From Rodentolepis nana (lineage: Eukaryota; Platyhelminthes; Cestoda; Cyclophyllidea; Hymenolepididae), in contig UZAE01012026.1 in the NCBI GenBank assembly GCA_900617975.1, positions 25,096 to 89,095 of the forward strand: 64,000 nucleotides of DNA, written 5' to 3'. A program made the translations under genes and the position numbers. Shown here in pieces: positions 28,701 through 38,691 of this stretch. The notes below the pieces were generated by a model. The model did not search any database. It was not told the DNA's origin and saw only the letters and a program-made list of their open reading frames with translations. The first letter of the stretch is position 1, and every line of letters begins with the position of its first letter.

Positions 28701-30575
28701 TTATTATCACATTTCAACCTAATTTAAATTAACTCTTTAGTTGGGAACCAAAATCAGTCCTCAAAAAAATAATTGCAAAAGACTTCAATTCCTTCGCATT
28801 GGGCCATATTTCTTCATTGAGTTTTTAATACGATGATTTCGGTTTTTACCCCATTTTATAAATTTAAAAAAAGCAGAAGAAAATTGTTTTTATCTTGAAC
28901 AAAGACGATTTCCTCGTGTTGACCAATGACGTAATATTTTGCCGATATCAATTGTAAAATTTATAGTTAATATACTGCAACAAATCGTATTATTCCGTTG
29001 AGATATGAAGTTTGGGGAGTTGTTTAACATAATAAATTACTGAAAAGCATGGAGAAAGGCGCATTAGTGCAAAGATTACATTGAGACATAGTTCATCTTA
29101 ATCACTGGCAAAAAAACATTAAAAAGTTTGAACAAAATGGTCAAATTTGATCTCAATACTAATTTCTCCGCGGTTTTCCGAAAGTCCACCCAACCGAATA
29201 AGTGCCCATGGGAGGTTATTTGGAGTTAAAAGTTATAACGCAGTCTAAGAGCTTTTCTCTATTAAGGACTGAAGCTTGACTCCCCCCACCCTCCTAGCGA
29301 GATAAATCATTCCGCAAATTTTACTTCTGCACCATCGCCCACGGGCGCTGTTCCAAAAAATAGTTTCATGAAATGTCATTTACCGTTTAGCCAACTTGGA
29401 CGGATTTTCGGAAAATCTAGATGCATTTCAGATTTAACGTAAATTGTTAGGTTTGTGAATTGTATGATTATTTTCGAACTCAATGGATTAATTTAAAAAA
29501 TTCATAATGTAATCAAATAAATTTGCTAAAAATAGCTTACGTTTGAGGAGTGAGCCGTGTAGGGATTTCAGCATTGAGAGAGCTAATCGATTCAGTAATA
29601 GGAAATTCAGGAAATTCGGCCGTTGATGGCATTGGAACATATTTAGGAGGAGTTAATCCAACTCCACTTTTGGATATAGTCGGCATTTGTGGTTCATAGG
29701 AATTAAGTGGATTTGAATGGGCTTGAGAGAACCTAGCACCTATAGAAGGCACATTTAAAGATTCACCACTAATCGCTCCAGTCTTCATGACGCTCCTATC
29801 AATAATAAAATTAAAAGAATGAGTAATTCATTGTATCTAACGTTGTTAACTATGCATTCTTTCAAATAGATACCTCGGAGGTTTATCAAGACTGCCTGTC
29901 TTTGAGAGTTCGTTTAATTGCTCATGGAGGTTAACAGTTTGACCCAATTCCTCTGCTGTCTAATGAAGTCATCAATGAAATCAAAACTAAAACTGAAAAT
30001 ACCCGTTCAAGAAGTTGAATTATTTGTTGTTCAATAGTGGTTTCGTCGAAGTTGACAGAATTTAATCCACTTTCACAGCCTTGACAATCATTTAATAAGT
30101 TGCGGTAATGAGGTATAGTTGAGGTTATATCCAAACCAACACAAGTTTGCATAACGGATTTAAGTCTTCTTTGTACATGCTGTAACTTAGAAGTTATCTA
30201 AATTATTGCTATGAAATTTATAAATTTCTGAATACGTTGGCGCCTTGTGCTGATTCATACGTTGATCGAAGCCAAGTTGAGAGCTGGCTGTATACGTATA
30301 AGTAGAAATCATGCTCTATCGTTTTCCATATTATGGACTTTGCAAAATTGTAAGCAGTTCGAAGGTTATCGGCTTTAATTTCCTGAAAAATTGGTCATTA
30401 ATATATTCGGTATACCCATTGAAGAAGTGTTTTGTGAAATGTAACCACTTTTTCAGCTTCATCTGATAGCGTTATCAGCTGATTTAGCAATGATTGTAGT
30501 GAATATACGAGGTCTAAACTTTTTTATTTGTGAGTTAATTGTTATACCATCCATATCGTCCTTCAGGCCAGCCAT
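7743..30575 (-). CDS. Unrecognised 28-exon gene; helical N-terminus, Ser/Pro/Lys-rich modular body (about 914 aa)
   Basis: Exons, 5' to 3' on the minus strand: 30548-30575, 30416-30513, 30236-30382, 30003-30179, 29874-29959, 29541-29795, 26687-26902, 24961-25005, 21431-21502, 21097-21165, 20160-20240, 20023-20085, 19883-19945, 17557-17631, 17434-17463, 17157-17300, 15323-15412, 14440-14487, 13925-14047, 12518-12583, 11955-12194, 11704-11880, 10515-10538, 10184-10237, 8986-9078, 8451-8504, 8040-8085, 7743-7823. Every junction keeps one open frame, 2745 nt in total. The start ATG has an in-frame TGA upstream with no acceptor between. Residues 1-180 look helical and coiled-coil-like (LVYSLQSLLNQLITLSDEAEK). 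Residues 180-425 are Ser/Pro-rich. Residues 490-740 are Lys/Arg/Ser-rich, including QIKTEPINFDP (a SUMO-type IKTE), a poly-Ser run and IRIEPINYE. Residues 740-800 are Gln/His/basic. The end holds HHHCSEC and a short hydrophobic tail. No domain is recognised; a nuclear or scaffold role is conceivable but unsupported. The exons below 11.7 kb and the terminal exon are the least certain. All introns except the first four and the last are phase 2. Confidence 0.72.
13835..13858. repeat. (AT)n microsatellite
   Basis: Perfect AT dinucleotide run of about 12 units within an intron of the large minus-strand gene. Confidence 0.95.
25675..25980 (+). repeat. Dispersed repeat, copy 2 (about 306 bp)
   Basis: Full-length copy matching the reverse complement of 63366-63674 end to end. 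Both start at GATAGACT followed by CCTCCA, share GGGCAAC, GGCAGTTGA, CTGACTT and TTTGTGTCTGTCT, and finish with GTCAACTAAAG-GCTAATGATA then GCCTGCCATTTGA. Similarity by eye is well above chance, but indels are common, so the copies are old. It lies inside an intron of the large minus-strand gene. A plus-strand open frame at 25468-25857 crosses it and is not conserved in the other copies. The family is unknown: no terminal repeats or A-tail were seen, and a SINE-like or MITE-like origin is possible. Confidence 0.85.
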
Positions 30576-31061
30576 CGCACCAAAAGCAATTTCAAAATTG
30601 TATCAATTAATTCCAAGGTCACAACTGGTGCACCTAAATATAGTTCATAACTTATACACTAAACTTTGTATAGATTATTTCTTAAAGTTGTAAACTAGCA
30701 CAATTTATAAAGCATTTCTGGCTTTATATCTTTAAAAACTCAGTAATTACGCAAATCGGTAAATAATTATGCAATCAGAATAGCATAATATTCTATTTTC
30801 AGCACTATTTTAATTCTCATAACAAATGAGATTGTACGATGTTATTATGTTTTCTCATAACAATAGTATGACATGCTTTGTTACTTATAAGATTCAAAAT
30901 AAAGAACACAATAAATCACTATTTTTTTATTTTCATTATCCTTATTTGATTTTTGCCGAATCACATATCGAAACGGTTTTAAAGTGCCTAAAAAGTATTA
31001 ACCTTTAAAAATAAATGAACCTTGTTACATATATATAAATCTGCTTATTTATATTGCAGTA

Positions 31062-31310
31062 ATGGCTTATCAATCTCACTGTTATTACCTAGTAATATTT
31101 TTCACTGCGTTGTTCACGATCGGAACTTTAACTATTCTCTCCGAATTTAAGTTGTGTTGTACTTAACTATTATAGAGACTGCCCATTCCAACTGAGCAAT
31201 CACTCGAAAAATTTCTTGCGGTCCGTACCACACTATGTGATGCGGGCATGGTGGAAAATTTGGAAAAGTTAAAAACAAAGAACCTAGACAGCAGAAATGG
31301 AGATATATGA
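31062..31310 (+). CDS. Possible small two-exon gene (54 aa)
   Basis: Exon 1 is 31062-31091 and exon 2 is 31176-31310, joined in phase 0 across an 84-bp intron (CTA|GTAATA to TTATAG|AGA). An acceptor, TATATTGCAG, ends two bases before the ATG, as with other genes here. The product begins MAYQSHCYYL|RLPIPTEQ and continues with a charged helical stretch ending in LKTKNLDSRNGDI. Codon content looks coding: the exon-2 frame is open and rich in K, E and L. I do not recognise the family. It lies between the divergent large minus-strand gene (start 30575) and the Lys-rich gene. The donor is not consensus-perfect, and a different splice (AA|GTTGTG) would give another open frame. Confidence 0.4.
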
Positions 31311-31733
31311 AAAGTTGTGTGTTTAGAGAAACTTATATCCAGAAATTTTGGCAAAAGTATGCTCTCTTTTCTATTTGCTTGTTTAGCAGGCGAGAATCAG
31401 TTGAAAGGTAAATTTGACCTTATTTTCATTAGAATGGGGAATAATAATTCACTGGGGACCACCGAATGTTAACTAATTTAACCGATAAGACATCTGATTA
31501 ATTCAACGTCTCCAAATTCCAGAGCAACAATTTAATATTCAATTTTGGACATAAAAAAGGTTAAATATGCTGATTATGTATTCCCAGTCCATTGAATTCG
31601 CGTTTGTAGATTAGAAATTCTCAAGAGAGATGGATTTATAAAATTAATGCAGTTATGTAGATTGACAGCCATGCTTTGACATCAGTTTCTATTGAACCAT
31701 GCATACTGATCCGTAGAAATTTCAATTCATATC

Positions 31734-31775
31734 CACGTGACCACTTCGTCATCACTTTTCACGTGATCACGTCAC
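31734..31775. promoter_or_regulatory. E-box/CRE-like cluster upstream of the Lys-rich gene
   Basis: Within 42 bp there is CCACGTGA (31733-31740), the palindromic TCACGTGA (31759-31766), an overlapping palindrome GTGATCAC (31763-31770), and TCACGTCA (31767-31774), one base from the E-box palindrome and close to a CRE. CACGTG is the core bound by bHLH-Zip factors (USF/MITF/Myc class). The cluster ends 55 bp before the ATG of the downstream gene, consistent with a core promoter. The binding factor is inferred only. Confidence 0.5.
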
Positions 31776-31829
31776 CTCTAGACGGGTGAATAAAGGGCTT
31801 TCACGAAGTAACGAATCCTTAATGGAATC

Positions 31830-34373
31830 ATGGCTGCTATATTCACCAAAGTAGCTCAAGTTGGGTTGAAAACAGGTGGAAAAGTTGCAACCAAAGCCAT
31901 TGCTAAAGGTGGCGCCAAGAAGGTGGGAAAAGTGGCTGGAAAGAAAGGCGCTAAGACTCTTGGTAAACAGGCGGGCACTAAGAAACTTCTCAAGTCTGGA
32001 GCCAAAAAGACATTAAAGAATCAAGATACCGATGGTGGTGGCGGTAGAAACCGATCTACTTCTCCTGGAATGCAAAGAAAACAAGTGAGAATTAAATCAC
32101 CAAGTCCGACCAAGATGAAACGATCAAAATCTGAAGGTAAGAAGTCTGAGAGGTCGAAAAGTAAAAACAGAAGTAAAAGTGCTGGAGGGGTTAGCGATGA
32201 AAGATCAGGCAAACACAAGAAGGCCAAAGGCAGAAGGAAAGATGATTCTGACGAGAGTAATGATAGTGAAGAAGAGGATGCCGAAATGGAGGAAGCTGAC
32301 AAGCGAAAGACTAAGAAAGGAAAGCTCTTTGATCCTGATACAGAAGAGGAAGAAGAGTCACCCACGAAAGTGAAGAAAAAATCCAAGAAATCTTCCCATC
32401 TTAAAGAAGAGGCGAGCGATAGTGAGGATGATGGTAATGAGGCAAAAGATAAAAAGGGAACGAAGGATAAAGTTAAGAAATCTGGAGGAAAAGATCCGCA
32501 CAAATCTAAAGATAAAAAGACGGAAAAATCTAAGAAAACGAGAAAGAACGATTCAGAAAGTGAAGATGAGCGACATAAAAAGAGTGAAAAGAAGAAAGGA
32601 TCAAGGAAAATGGAAACAGATTCTCTTAAAAGTGAAGAATCGGAGTATGGTAGTATGGAAAAAATAAAAGATGAGAAAACTCGCAAAATGAAGTCCAAAG
32701 AGAGCGATGAAACCTATTCGGATGACACCCGGAGGAAAACGAAGATTGGTAAAGACAAAACGGAGGGAGATAGCGACTTAGATGATAGAAATAGGAAAAA
32801 TAAACGTGATGATAGTCATCAACGAAAATTTGAAAGTATCAAACGAGGAGATAATGTGCTCACAGTCAAAGAAGGTAGTCATAAAAAAAGAGGATATCAC
32901 GACAATTCAGATGAAGCAAGCGATACCGTTGACTCGAATAGGTCAAACAAGGAGGAAAGAAAGAGAAGTAAAAAAAATGACGATGGCAAAAAGGATAGAA
33001 AGAGTAGAAAGGATAAAGAGAATGAAAAAGGAAAAGACGATAAGAGAGACAAAAAGCGTGACAAGGATCGGCGTAAAAAAGATGACGATTCTGACGAGGA
33101 ACATCACAAGGGTCAAAAGAAGGAAAAGAAGGAAAAGAAGGAGAAGAAGGAAAAAAAGGAGAAGAAGGATAAGAAAGAGAAGGAGAAAAAGGAGAAAAAA
33201 GAGAAAAAGAAGAAATCAAAGAAACATGATGAAGACATTACTACAGATTCGGACTCGAAACGGAGTTCGAGTAAAGGAAGAGGATCTTCATTTTCAAAAA
33301 AAGGAGACAAAAAGAAAGATTCAATTACACTTTCAGATTGCGAAGATGGTGAAATTTGCTTTAAAATACGTAATTGCCGTCCCAATATTGAAATTTCCAA
33401 AGATACTGGCAAGTGTAGCTGCTGTTTTTCAAATGGGCAAATGTCGAAGTCGGAGCTTTGTAGATTAATAAATGAATTTTCAAATGACTCCGGCGATGTG
33501 AATGTTGAGAAATTGGCACAATCCCTAGTTAAACGCACCAACATAGCTTCGCAACCTGCTCCGAGAATCACTGTTACACCACCAGTAATGTATCCTTCGC
33601 CACAGCTTACTGATGAAGAGATAAAGACAGAGATAAAATGCGCCAAACTCCGAGAGAAAGCTCAGAAAGCTAAACTTAAGAAAGAAGCGAAGATGATGTC
33701 AGCAAAGATGGGTCTCATGCAGAAATTGAGAAATTCAGATGCGGGTTCGGATGTGCTTACCCCGAGTGGTTCTCCAGAATATGTGTGCCAAAAAATTGAA
33801 GACAATCCGACAGTTGTACCACATCTTATTGCAAGACAACAATGTCCCACTGTAGAAGCTAATATTATGGGGCAGACTTCTCAACCGTGCATAAGCGAAT
33901 TTGAACAAGAAAAGAAGGTTGATGAAAATGATGAATGGTTGAAAGCTTTTGAAATGGTTGTGAAATATGACAATGCAAAAGATATTCGAGCGACTCAATT
34001 GAAACAAGAGGAGATGAAGTTAGAATGCAAGTATCTTAAGCAGGGCCAAGCAAAGCACTTTAAACGCAGCAAAACTTTCGACAGCAGTCGAAAGGGCTGG
34101 ATGAGTGGATGTGGAACATGTATCGATGTGGGTAAAAACCCCAATCGATCTAAATTGGACCATCTCTATGACTTGATTTATGCCTTGAGAGGAGCTCCTA
34201 AAATGTGTCCTTCTAAGAATAGTAATCAAGTTTCAAATGATCCAACGGCGGCTCCACAAGTGATTCCTGTATATGTACCGTGGGAGTTGCCTCAATGTGA
34301 TCCTTATGGAGCTTATTACCCCGCGGATGGATGCGGATATGAAAATCAGGGATATTATCAACAAAGTCAATGA
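31830..34373 (+). CDS. Intronless Lys/Ser/Glu-rich 847-aa protein of unknown function
   Basis: A single uninterrupted frame of 847 codons runs from ATGGCTGC to TGA, unusual among the multi-exon genes here. Residues 1-65 are a Lys/Ala/Gly-rich, H1-like basic segment with no signal peptide (MAAIFTKVAQVGLKTGGK). Residues 66-500 are highly charged K/E/S/D with SKSEGK and SDESNDSEEED acidic Ser patches (likely CK2 sites) and a KEKK repeat at about residues 427-463. Residues 505-545 form a Cys-bearing segment (ICFKIRNC, KCSCCF, ELCRLI). Residues 600-740 contain Lys-rich helices. The C-terminus turns Tyr/Pro/Gln-rich (YVPWELPQCDPYGAYYPADG). Composition suggests a nuclear, chromatin or nucleolar disordered protein, but no known family is recognised. 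Long open frames on the opposite strand here are by-products of the biased codons. A poly(A) signal candidate lies at 34649. Confidence 0.88.
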   Translation: MAAIFTKVAQVGLKTGGKVATKAIAKGGAKKVGKVAGKKGAKTLGKQAGTKKLLKSGAKKTLKNQDTDGGGGRNRSTSPGMQRKQVRIKSPSPTKMKRSKSEGKKSERSKSKNRSKSAGGVSDERSGKHKKAKGRRKDDSDESNDSEEEDAEMEEADKRKTKKGKLFDPDTEEEEESPTKVKKKSKKSSHLKEEASDSEDDGNEAKDKKGTKDKVKKSGGKDPHKSKDKKTEKSKKTRKNDSESEDERHKKSEKKKGSRKMETDSLKSEESEYGSMEKIKDEKTRKMKSKESDETYSDDTRRKTKIGKDKTEGDSDLDDRNRKNKRDDSHQRKFESIKRGDNVLTVKEGSHKKRGYHDNSDEASDTVDSNRSNKEERKRSKKNDDGKKDRKSRKDKENEKGKDDKRDKKRDKDRRKKDDDSDEEHHKGQKKEKKEKKEKKEKKEKKDKKEKEKKEKKEKKKKSKKHDEDITTDSDSKRSSSKGRGSSFSKKGDKKKDSITLSDCEDGEICFKIRNCRPNIEISKDTGKCSCCFSNGQMSKSELCRLINEFSNDSGDVNVEKLAQSLVKRTNIASQPAPRITVTPPVMYPSPQLTDEEIKTEIKCAKLREKAQKAKLKKEAKMMSAKMGLMQKLRNSDAGSDVLTPSGSPEYVCQKIEDNPTVVPHLIARQQCPTVEANIMGQTSQPCISEFEQEKKVDENDEWLKAFEMVVKYDNAKDIRATQLKQEEMKLECKYLKQGQAKHFKRSKTFDSSRKGWMSGCGTCIDVGKNPNRSKLDHLYDLIYALRGAPKMCPSKNSNQVSNDPTAAPQVIPVYVPWELPQCDPYGAYYPADGCGYENQGYYQQSQ
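33110..33217 (+). repeat. Internal KEKK-coding tandem repeat
   Basis: Purine-only, degenerate repeats of AAG-GAG-AAG-AAG type encode about 12 consecutive KEK(K/D) units within the Lys-rich gene. The opposite strand is a pure pyrimidine tract. Length is likely polymorphic because such tracts slip. Confidence 0.85.
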
Positions 34374-34648
34374 TACTTTGGGATAATATGTTGTTTACTT
34401 GATTTATAATATTAATTTCGATCAAGATAAATGAAATTCATTTCTATTATTTTGTATTGATTTAGGTGTAATTCTGCAAATGCCTAAGTTTTGTGGCATT
34501 ATTTTCATTAAAATAGAGTAATATCTAATTTACAAAGAAGGCATAGAGTAGGTTGATAAACCTTATATACGTTTAGGGAAACTTAATGGATGAACCATCT
34601 GACACGACTCAACAGACTAAATGAAATGACAGATTGTTAAATAATGCG

Positions 34649-34654
34649 AATAAA
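34649..34654 (+). terminator. Candidate poly(A) signal of the Lys-rich gene
   Basis: AATAAA lies about 275 bp beyond the stop codon and is the first perfect hexamer on the plus strand downstream. Confidence 0.45.
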
Positions 34655-35258
34655 ACCTTGAGAAGATTCTAGAGTGTTCTAAAATAGAGACTCGATGTTT
34701 CTGAACCTAAAATGGTGTATGCTAATATGGGGCTATCGTAAGAACCCAAATAATGGAGTGGCAAACGGTGGTCCATAAGATGATACCGTGTTTGAAGCTG
34801 AAAAGATCCAGGTTACTGTCATAGAAAAAAAAATTATATAGTAAAACTGGATGCTAAATATCATTTGCAATTTACCATCGAATTTCAAGTCTATGGACAT
34901 TTTTAGCTGGCTAGAGATAGAAATACTACAATGCTTTTATCAATTTAAACTTAGTATTCATTAAGCTTAATGCACATAATAGTCTTCTCTTTTTACAATT
35001 CATTATGCTTAAGCAAAACCGTTCCATTTCCCATAGCTTATGGTTTCATCATCATTTTCGTTTAAATAAATTTTATTTTAGATTATAGATAAAACAGTAA
35101 ATATTTTAAGCGAATACTAGCAAGTTTTTGTCTGATTTGTTGGCTTAATTATGCACTTTTCTCATCCATCTGCCTCAACATTACTGAAAGTGGTTAAGGT
35201 AATTTCAGTTCCTCAGTTCATACTATAGCTGAAGATAAGTACCGAATAATAAAAACGC

Positions 35259-35295
35259 ATATATATATATATATATGTGCGTGTATATATATATT
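35259..35295. repeat. Interrupted (TA)n microsatellite
   Basis: Two TA runs flank a short GTGCGTG interruption, in the intergenic spacer upstream of TMEM11. Confidence 0.9.
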
Positions 35296-35922
35296 TATTC
35301 TGAAATGATGGAGTTGAAGGATTCTTGCGCTCATGCAACCAATTTCACTTTAATGTTTACTGGTTTCAAACTTTATAAAAGTCTCATGACCCAAACCTTG
35401 CATGGAGTTTTACAATTAAGGTTGACAAATTACTATATTATATAAATTATGTTTCTTTCTTTTCGTTGACGGAAGTTCAACTATGTTTGGTTTAGATAAT
35501 GAAATTGATATAAAGGACTCATATTCACCCATATATAATCACTCGACACTTATTTCTCCACAGCTCTTGTAAAAACGCATCTATAAGAAGTGATGGCGTG
35601 CAATTTTTTTAAAGTTACTTAACCGAAATTTAAGAACTTAGACTGTGTATTACATATGGTATCAAATGTGTGCCCTATAAACTAACTCCTGTCACTTTCA
35701 CCTTTAACTTCATTTGAAATATATGAATAAATATTTTAAATTTCAAAAGCTTGATTTATTTAAAATTTTTAATAGATGACTGGTCTAAATAGGACGTTAA
35801 ATTTTAAATTTTAAATTATGATTAAATGAGTTTGACCATCAACATCATCAATCCGTTGCACTTTCACACGAGTGACTGTTGTGCCTATGAATCTGTCTGT
35901 CTGTGATTAAAAGCAAGTTGGA

Positions 35923-38132
35923 ATGATCGTAAGTATAGGCGATAATGCACAGTAATTGCATCTATTATCTTATTTTATTAAAAGGTTTAGCCTTGGTTAT
36001 CAATCAGCTTTCTTATATTTCCAAAGATTCTCAATACTTTTCCTTAAAGTTCTTTCGGAAATTATATTTGAATATTTATTTATACAGCAAAACTTGTCGT
36101 CTTTCTAAAGCTGTGTTTTCTATTGAAATTAATCACTGCGAATCGCTTATCCCTTTATCATTTAGATTTTTTCTTTCATTTTCTTCCTTTATTGAGTTGC
36201 GAACATATATTTACCAATCGTTGTTTTTAGTGAACATACGATTTAAGTATTTGTTGTGCTTTATAGGAAATGATGGGTGGCAAGAAAACTTTTGCCGTCA
36301 TTCGTGCTGTTTACGAACATCGGTTTTCTCCTGAAGATTTTGTTCGTGAGTTGGATTTTGTCTTGGAGAAAAATGTCAACGTTGTGGTAATTGAACCAGA
36401 TGATTTGGGTGAAGTTACTTGGCGATGGATTCATACGGGAAATTGGCTTCACAAAACTGCAGTTCTCTCAGGTTTGACCCAACTTTCATTTAAAATCGTT
36501 GATTTATTTGTGAATTTCTTATGCCATTTTATCATATTTTTTTTCAAACGATACAATTTAATGTGCATATTGATCACATGCTTTGAAAGTGCTTAGGGAG
36601 AACTTATTATATTAGTACATACCTTGTTATTTGTTCTTTGAACGGAAGGGGTTACCTTTTCAAGGATCCTCGAATATAATCAGTTCATGGTAGCAGTTAA
36701 TGTTATCTATTGTTTATCATTTGAACTTTGCACATTCTTTTTAATAGATTATTTTCTCTTTTCTATTATTTATTTTCGTTCATTTGTCCCATGCTAACTT
36801 TGCTCGTATTTTCAATTTGATAGTAGCCGTAATTTTGGAAACCTTATATTTTGTGTATTAGAGCAGTTATTTTCTCAATTTTCTTCTGTTTATCTACCAA
36901 TTCCAGAATTCTATATTGAAAATTTATATTTCACTGTCATTATTCACTCGGAATATCTACTTTCATGCATCTTTTTGTTCCCTGTGTTCCTGCTTAAACC
37001 TTTTCAAAATGACTTTGTTAAGAGCTTGTAGTTAAATTTATATCTAGAGATCCAATAACTTGTCATTTGCGACAACTAATCTACCCCGAGATGACCCATT
37101 AATCTGCCTTTAAGTGATTTTCTAACACCATCTTTTTTCTCATTGCAATTGATTTATAATATCTGTTTAAGAAATACATTTTTTTCTACTATATTTGTTA
37201 ATTACTTTATCATTGAAGTCTCGCCATTGAAAACGACAAATCCCTTTCGTTTTTTGGATAAAATATAGACATTTCAGGTGTAGATTGGTTAAATCGTGTA
37301 CCCGCTACGATTATCCATGACTTTCATTGAGTTTAAAATCTAACTGAAATTGGTATGTTAACGTACATCCTAATCAGGAAGATGATCACTCTGAAGTGAA
37401 TCCACAAGGTGTCTTAATTTGAACTTATGTTGATCATAACTGCCATAGATCATGTGGTAAAGTTCCCTAGAGTATTTTTAATTGCTCTCTATGTTTTTTA
37501 ATTAGAAAGCAATTGCGATGTGTCGACCATTTTAATTCATAACATTCATCTTTTCAATTACTGGATACGCACCGATATGGGTCTAGATTTCCAATTTAGA
37601 TGATCTCTTATTCCGCTTTCCTTTTCCAGGTCTAGCAGCCATCGGTGGGACATTTCTGACCTTTCTTTTCCGACACCCATCAGATACTATTGTTAGAAAT
37701 TCCATAATTGGCATCTCCCGGAGTCTACTTCCCAGCGTCTTTTTGGGTTTCGTGTCTGCAACCTCAGCCGGTTTATATGCACTTTTCTGGCAATGCGATC
37801 CCTGTTCCAAGTACCAAGTGGCTCGTTCCTTGTCCGCGCTCCCTGCTTGTGTTGTTGCCGCCGCTTCAGGGTCTCCCAGCAACAGTTCCAACTTCACACC
37901 GACTCTGGGAGAGGAAGAGGACGCATCTCCCAGTTCCTCACCTAACAGACATCGCAATAACCACCAGAGTAGTCGAAATCCCTTTCCAAACACGGCGGAG
38001 GCTTGCACCAACAGCGGTGGAAGTCCTGTAGTGTTAATTAGGAGGAATGACTTCTATCGAAAGGTTCTCCATAATTCAGTGTCTATTAGTGCTGTACTCT
38101 GTGTTGGATTGGCAATGTATCGGCTGCGTTAA
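35923..38132 (+). CDS. TMEM11: Transmembrane protein 11, mitochondrial (TMEM11/PMI homologue), 237 aa
   Basis: TMEM11 is an inner-mitochondrial-membrane protein that in animals controls cristae and mitochondrial shape and associates with MICOS. Exons are 35923-35928, 36267-36471 and 37630-38132 (introns 338 and 1158 bp), giving 237 residues. If the two-codon first exon is not used, the next ATG at 36270 gives 234. Diagnostic family segments are VVVIEPDDLGEVTWRWI and NWLHKTAVLSG (residues 40-71), LYALFWQCDPCSKYQV (119-134) and SPVVLIRRNDFYRKVLHNS (202-220). Two hydrophobic segments fit residues 72-84 plus 96-123, and 221-236. Unlike vertebrate TMEM11 (192 aa), an insert of roughly 45 Ser/Asn/Pro-rich residues lies between the two conserved cores (about 150-200). 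The first ATG has an in-frame TAA 12 bases upstream. Confidence 0.9.
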
Positions 38133-38691
38133 ATTCGGTTATGTGCCCTCCTTCATTTTAAGCGAAATTGTACAAATCATGCGTTGAACTCATTGAGTTG
38201 TGCTTATAGCCTTGTAGAGATAAACTTAATAGTAGACGACTGTCATTGTCTTACCCCTACCCTTTGTCATATTTCGGTTTAGTCTGCCTACCTCCTCATT
38301 CTAGTTACTTAGTTGTAACTAGTGTTTCTCCTACTCTTTGTGAATATAAAATTTTCCTTCAATGAATTTTGGTGATCATGTATATTAGACGTCATTGTGT
38401 GGAGGAGTCAGCACGTGTTTCCGGGCCAACTGGGCGATGATATCGCATCAGAAACTTGACCCGGATCAAATAACTCTTGAATTAAGTGTGACACCTAGTT
38501 AAATGAAAACGATTTCACTTCAAGTGTTGTGGGTCTGCGATGAGTGCAGGCCATCATAGATTAAGATTGATACAATCACGTCTAAATAGAAGTGGGTGTC
38601 TGGGCTCTGAGTAGTATAATGTGATAATATTGACGTGTTGTAATACAATATGGTCCAGAAAATTTGTGTTCTCCAAGGTTTCTGCCGGAGC
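38133..38691. other. TMEM11 3' flank / intergenic
   Basis: No coding signal. TMEM11 (plus) and the minus-strand exon ending at 38692 converge here. An AATATAAA near 38342 is the best poly(A)-signal-like sequence for TMEM11. Confidence 0.5.

Larger units (their letters stand above)
34374..35922. other. Intergenic region between the Lys-rich gene and TMEM11
   Basis: This holds the 3' UTR of the Lys-rich gene, a poly(A) signal candidate, an AT-rich spacer with a TA microsatellite, and the 5' leader of TMEM11. The leader ends in a strong donor (ATC|GTAAGT) at 35928/35929. No other gene was seen. Confidence 0.6.

Noticed and set aside
29384..29416. Possible 33-nt phase-2 cassette exon of the large gene
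   Set aside because: It keeps the frame, but its donor (CG|GTAAAT) and acceptor tract are mediocre, so it was left out of the model; it could be an alternative exon.
32021..33646. Long minus-strand open frames opposite the Lys-rich gene (up to 225 codons)
   Set aside because: They are antisense to purine-rich Lys/Glu/Ser codons and have the Phe/Ser/Leu-only composition expected of a shadow frame.
35945..36334. Plus-strand 129-codon open frame
   Set aside because: It overlaps the first TMEM11 intron and the next exon in a different frame; composition is AT-driven (Leu/Phe/Ser/Ile).
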